A stretch of DNA of 64,000 bases from Elysia crispata (Eukaryota > Mollusca > Gastropoda > Plakobranchidae). Each line of letters starts with the position of its first letter. Positions within the stretch are counted from its first letter, which is position 1. Under the pieces are notes generated by a model. That model made no database searches. It saw nothing but the letters and a program-made list of their open reading frames with translations, and was not told the origin of the DNA. The stretch lies in the NCBI GenBank assembly GCA_033675545.1, contig JAWDGP010002658.1, positions 1 through 64,000 on the forward strand. The letters are read 5' to 3'. Positions 39,341-64,000 of the stretch are shown in pieces. The position numbers and the translations under genes are program-made.

Positions 39341-41365
39341 GTCTTCCCATGATTTCAATTTTTTTGTTATTTTCGACCCAAATGGAGATATTTAGTGACA
39401 CAGGAATTATTTCAAGCGACTTGGGCAACGGATGGATTTGAGTGCCCAGTGACAAATTACTTTTTGATAGTCTGTCTGGAGACTTGGTTGTCATAATTTC
39501 AAAAAAGTGATTTCAACAGAGAAAGGCTACCACATATCTGCAAGGAACCTATTTCAGTGATCAAATAATACTTATGATATAGCTTTCTCATATTTCACTT
39601 TACTAAATTTTACATCATCATTGTTGATTATTCCATCATATGGCATAAATAAGACTAGGAGTATTATAAACGAACCCATAGTAACACCACTGTAGGGCCT
39701 ATTTCTTACCATTCAAGGAATGTTTATATGCAGTAACACTACTGTATTTCTATTTGATTGATTATATGTGTTAAGGCTGGCAAAGTTCAGAATAATGCCA
39801 ATTTAAGATAAGTGTGATATAGAGGTAGTGATGGATGGCAAAAGTTTGCTTCCCTAAGTTTAAAGACAAGAGAACGAATTATGGAATCAAAAGATTAAGT
39901 GATCGTTTAATCTACCAAGTAGTTTTAGGCCAAAAATTGTTAAAAACCTATTACATGTATCGTGTATTCATAAGAAAAGAAAAATTCTGAACTAGATGGC
40001 AATATTGTCTTAAAGGTCTTTATTATTCATAAACAACCGCTGCCACAAAACAAAAATTCCATCATGCTTTTATGCTTCCAAGCCAATAAATCATGTAAAA
40101 ATATTTCATTAAAGCTCATTTCTTTTTTAGATCAAACCAGTACTTAAGCACTAGATCTACATAAAAAGAGAACAGTGTCTAAAAACACAAAATTCACCAT
40201 CAGTAAGCAATGAATGATTCAGATTGAAAATGTAAATAACCAAATATAATGCCTATGTTGAACAAACAATCCCTGTAACTTACTAGTTACATAATCATTT
40301 GTTCCAGTGCAATATCCTCATGTTAAATGGTAGAAAAATAATAATGGCACATTTGTTTTACCTGCAGATTTGCATCAAACCATAGTTTGATTTTACATGA
40401 TAAACACACAAGTGAGAGTATTGAAACAGATTCAAAGAGAAGAAAATTGGAAACTTTCCAAAAACATTAGCTTGAAAAAAATAATGAGAAAGTGCTTTTT
40501 AACAAAATTAATGATTGAATGCATGTCACAAAACTCATCGCTACCTTTAATCCTATACTGCAATACTGTTTTAAATTTGGAACAATATGAATTAACGAAA
40601 AAAGTTAAGAAATTGAAAAATACCATAAAACATCATTTTGAAAGTATGTTGCTTTCTTTACATTAATACATGTCTGATGGCACTGTAAATGATGAGGTTC
40701 TGTATTAAGTCCATTTTAGAGTTTGTGAGAGCTCAGAAATGAGATAAATGCATCATAACCTGAAGCCCCAAGAATGATGGCAGATAATATTATCAAATCA
40801 ATCAATCAACCATTCACATGTCCTGAATTTTCAATAAACATTTGAAAATTCAAATTGTCTTTTGAACATTTGAAGCCATTCATTCTTCAGAAATACCTTT
40901 GTCTTCAAAGGTATCATAACCAATGAGAAATTTCCACATATTGAAAAAAAAATGCTGTTACTTTAAAAAAATGAATTGTTATGCATCAATTAAACTCTTT
41001 AACTAACATCCAGTTTGGCCTTTATATGCCTGGATGTTAAGGAGAAAAACTAAATGAACTTTTTATGTAGCCCAAACCCTTAAGCTGCAATCATCTACTG
41101 AAAGTGATTTTCAATATCTATCTGTGCAGGATCCAGAAAATGTTTGAAATAAAAATTCTTGATGGCGCAAAAGGTAGAAACATGGTCAAAGAATGAACAT
41201 GGCAATGAAAAAAATTACCATGAAGTTTATGTTTACTAACCACTTTTATGAGATTCTTATTAACAACTCAGGGGAAAACTTGTTCAGTTGAAATATTACT
41301 ATTTGTAATCTAGTGCAAAGTTAGAACACAAGGAGAGGGGGGAAGAGTGTGTGTGATTGTGAGAG

Positions 41366-41368
41366 AGC

Positions 41369-41436
<68 letters not shown>

Positions 41437-41503
41437 TGAGAGAGACACAGAAAGATAGAGAAAGAGAGGAAAGAGAGAGAGTGAGAGAGAGAGAGAGAGA
41501 GGG
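41366..41503. repeat. GA-rich microsatellite between the convergent genes
   Basis: (GA)n with interruptions, about 135 bases. Confidence 0.95.
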
Positions 41504-41654
41504 GGGAGGACTGCGACGAAGGAATGTAGTTATGTTCTGCAAGTCATAGGACAATCAATGAGTAGAATTCATTTTTTCATGTTTCAGAAGGAAAATAAAA
41601 CATAGGCAATAGTACAATTTGAAAAAAAAAGCATAGACTGAAAGAAAAATAATA

Positions 41655-41660
41655 TTTATT
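41655..41660 (-). other. Candidate polyadenylation signal of GART
   Basis: First AATAAA on the minus strand after the GART stop, about 525 bases downstream. Nothing but AT-rich sequence lies between. Motif match only. Confidence 0.4.
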
Positions 41661-42184
41661 TCAGATGTTAACGAAAACTATTGTACTTTCGAAAGTTTAT
41701 ATTCAATTTTAGCTCCTTACGATCCCAATTTAACTCCCTTTTCTGCAAATTTCAAAATCCTATCAACTTTACTGCTTTACACACTGATCAAATTTGTTAT
41801 GCATATAAAACTGTCTTTGTCTGCTCGGTTCCTTTAACTTTTATGCCTTTCACAGACAGTTCAAAATTAGCTTGACATTCATAGCGTCCCTAATTGAACC
41901 CAATCCATGAACAGGTTTTCAAATTCAGTTACAAGCAATTTTTATCCTTCATGCCTCACTTTCTGCAGTAGGCCACCACACATACCAGCTGAGAGCAAAC
42001 TGATATATTGAGCAGATAAGTTTACAACTGCAAATGAATCTAGCTTTGATATGCTGCAATGGTCAAATTCTCAAATTGTTTCTACTTCCTTTTGCATTGT
42101 CAGCTGCTGATTTTGATCTAACTTTGTCCCGACAGCTACAAGCTTCGGACAAACTTGCCTCTGTCCTTAAGTTGAACTCTTCTG

Positions 42185-63979
<21,795 letters not shown>

Positions 63980-64000
63980 CTGAAAAAATATGTTTTTTAA

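Larger units (their letters stand above)
37694..42184. other. Interval between convergent PDZ and GART genes
   Basis: Holds the 3' UTRs of both genes and AT-rich spacer, with one GA tract near 41.37-41.50 kb. No further genes recognised. Confidence 0.6.

Overview
This is a eukaryotic, AT-rich, intron-rich and repeat-laden window, most likely from an invertebrate and plausibly a mollusc. The evidence is GT-AG introns, long perfect (GA)n/(CT)n, (TATC)n and (GTA)n microsatellites, tRNA-derived SINEs, relics of Helitron, LINE and DDE transposons, and a purine-synthesis gene with a doubled AIRS domain (known from Drosophila, absent from vertebrates). The species cannot be fixed from the sequence.

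Layout. 1-28 kb holds no recognisable host coding exon. It contains a decayed DDE-type transposon with an adjacent cysteine-peptidase-like fossil (0.85-3.36 kb, minus), a Helitron fragment (5.74-6.28 kb, plus), a LINE 3' fragment (7.36-8.34 kb, minus), a 390-bp repeat present as an inverted pair (4.33 and 12.58 kb), a direct-repeat pair (10.23 and 11.65 kb), two SINEs, and four complex minisatellites (29-bp, 65-bp, 35-bp and 89-bp units). 28.27-37.69 kb (plus) is a four-exon gene for a 211-residue PDZ protein of the Zasp/PDLIM type without LIM domains. 37.7-42.2 kb is the interval between convergent genes. 42.19 kb to the right edge (minus) is GART, the multifunctional enzyme of de novo purine synthesis. 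23 coding exons are resolved (1294 codons plus stop); the first roughly 100 codons lie beyond base 64000.

Main result. The GART protein has the order GARS - AIRS1 - AIRS2 - GART. The two AIRS copies have the same intron positions and phases, so they arose by internal tandem duplication of an already split gene. They have since decayed in a reciprocal way. AIRS1 keeps [14 protein letters not shown] and GGETAEMP but has lost GTDGVGTK, the Asp of VND, the HSNG motif, HITGGG and FNCGVG. AIRS2 keeps exactly the motifs AIRS1 lost and has lost those AIRS1 kept. This suggests an obligate intramolecular pseudo-heterodimer in which each half supplies part of a single composite active site, like the internally doubled PurM fold of FGAR amidotransferase. 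A second regulatory point is the end of the last GARS exon: reading into the intron gives an immediate in-frame TGA and an AATAAA 139 bases further on, the arrangement expected for the GARS-only transcript known from insects and vertebrates.
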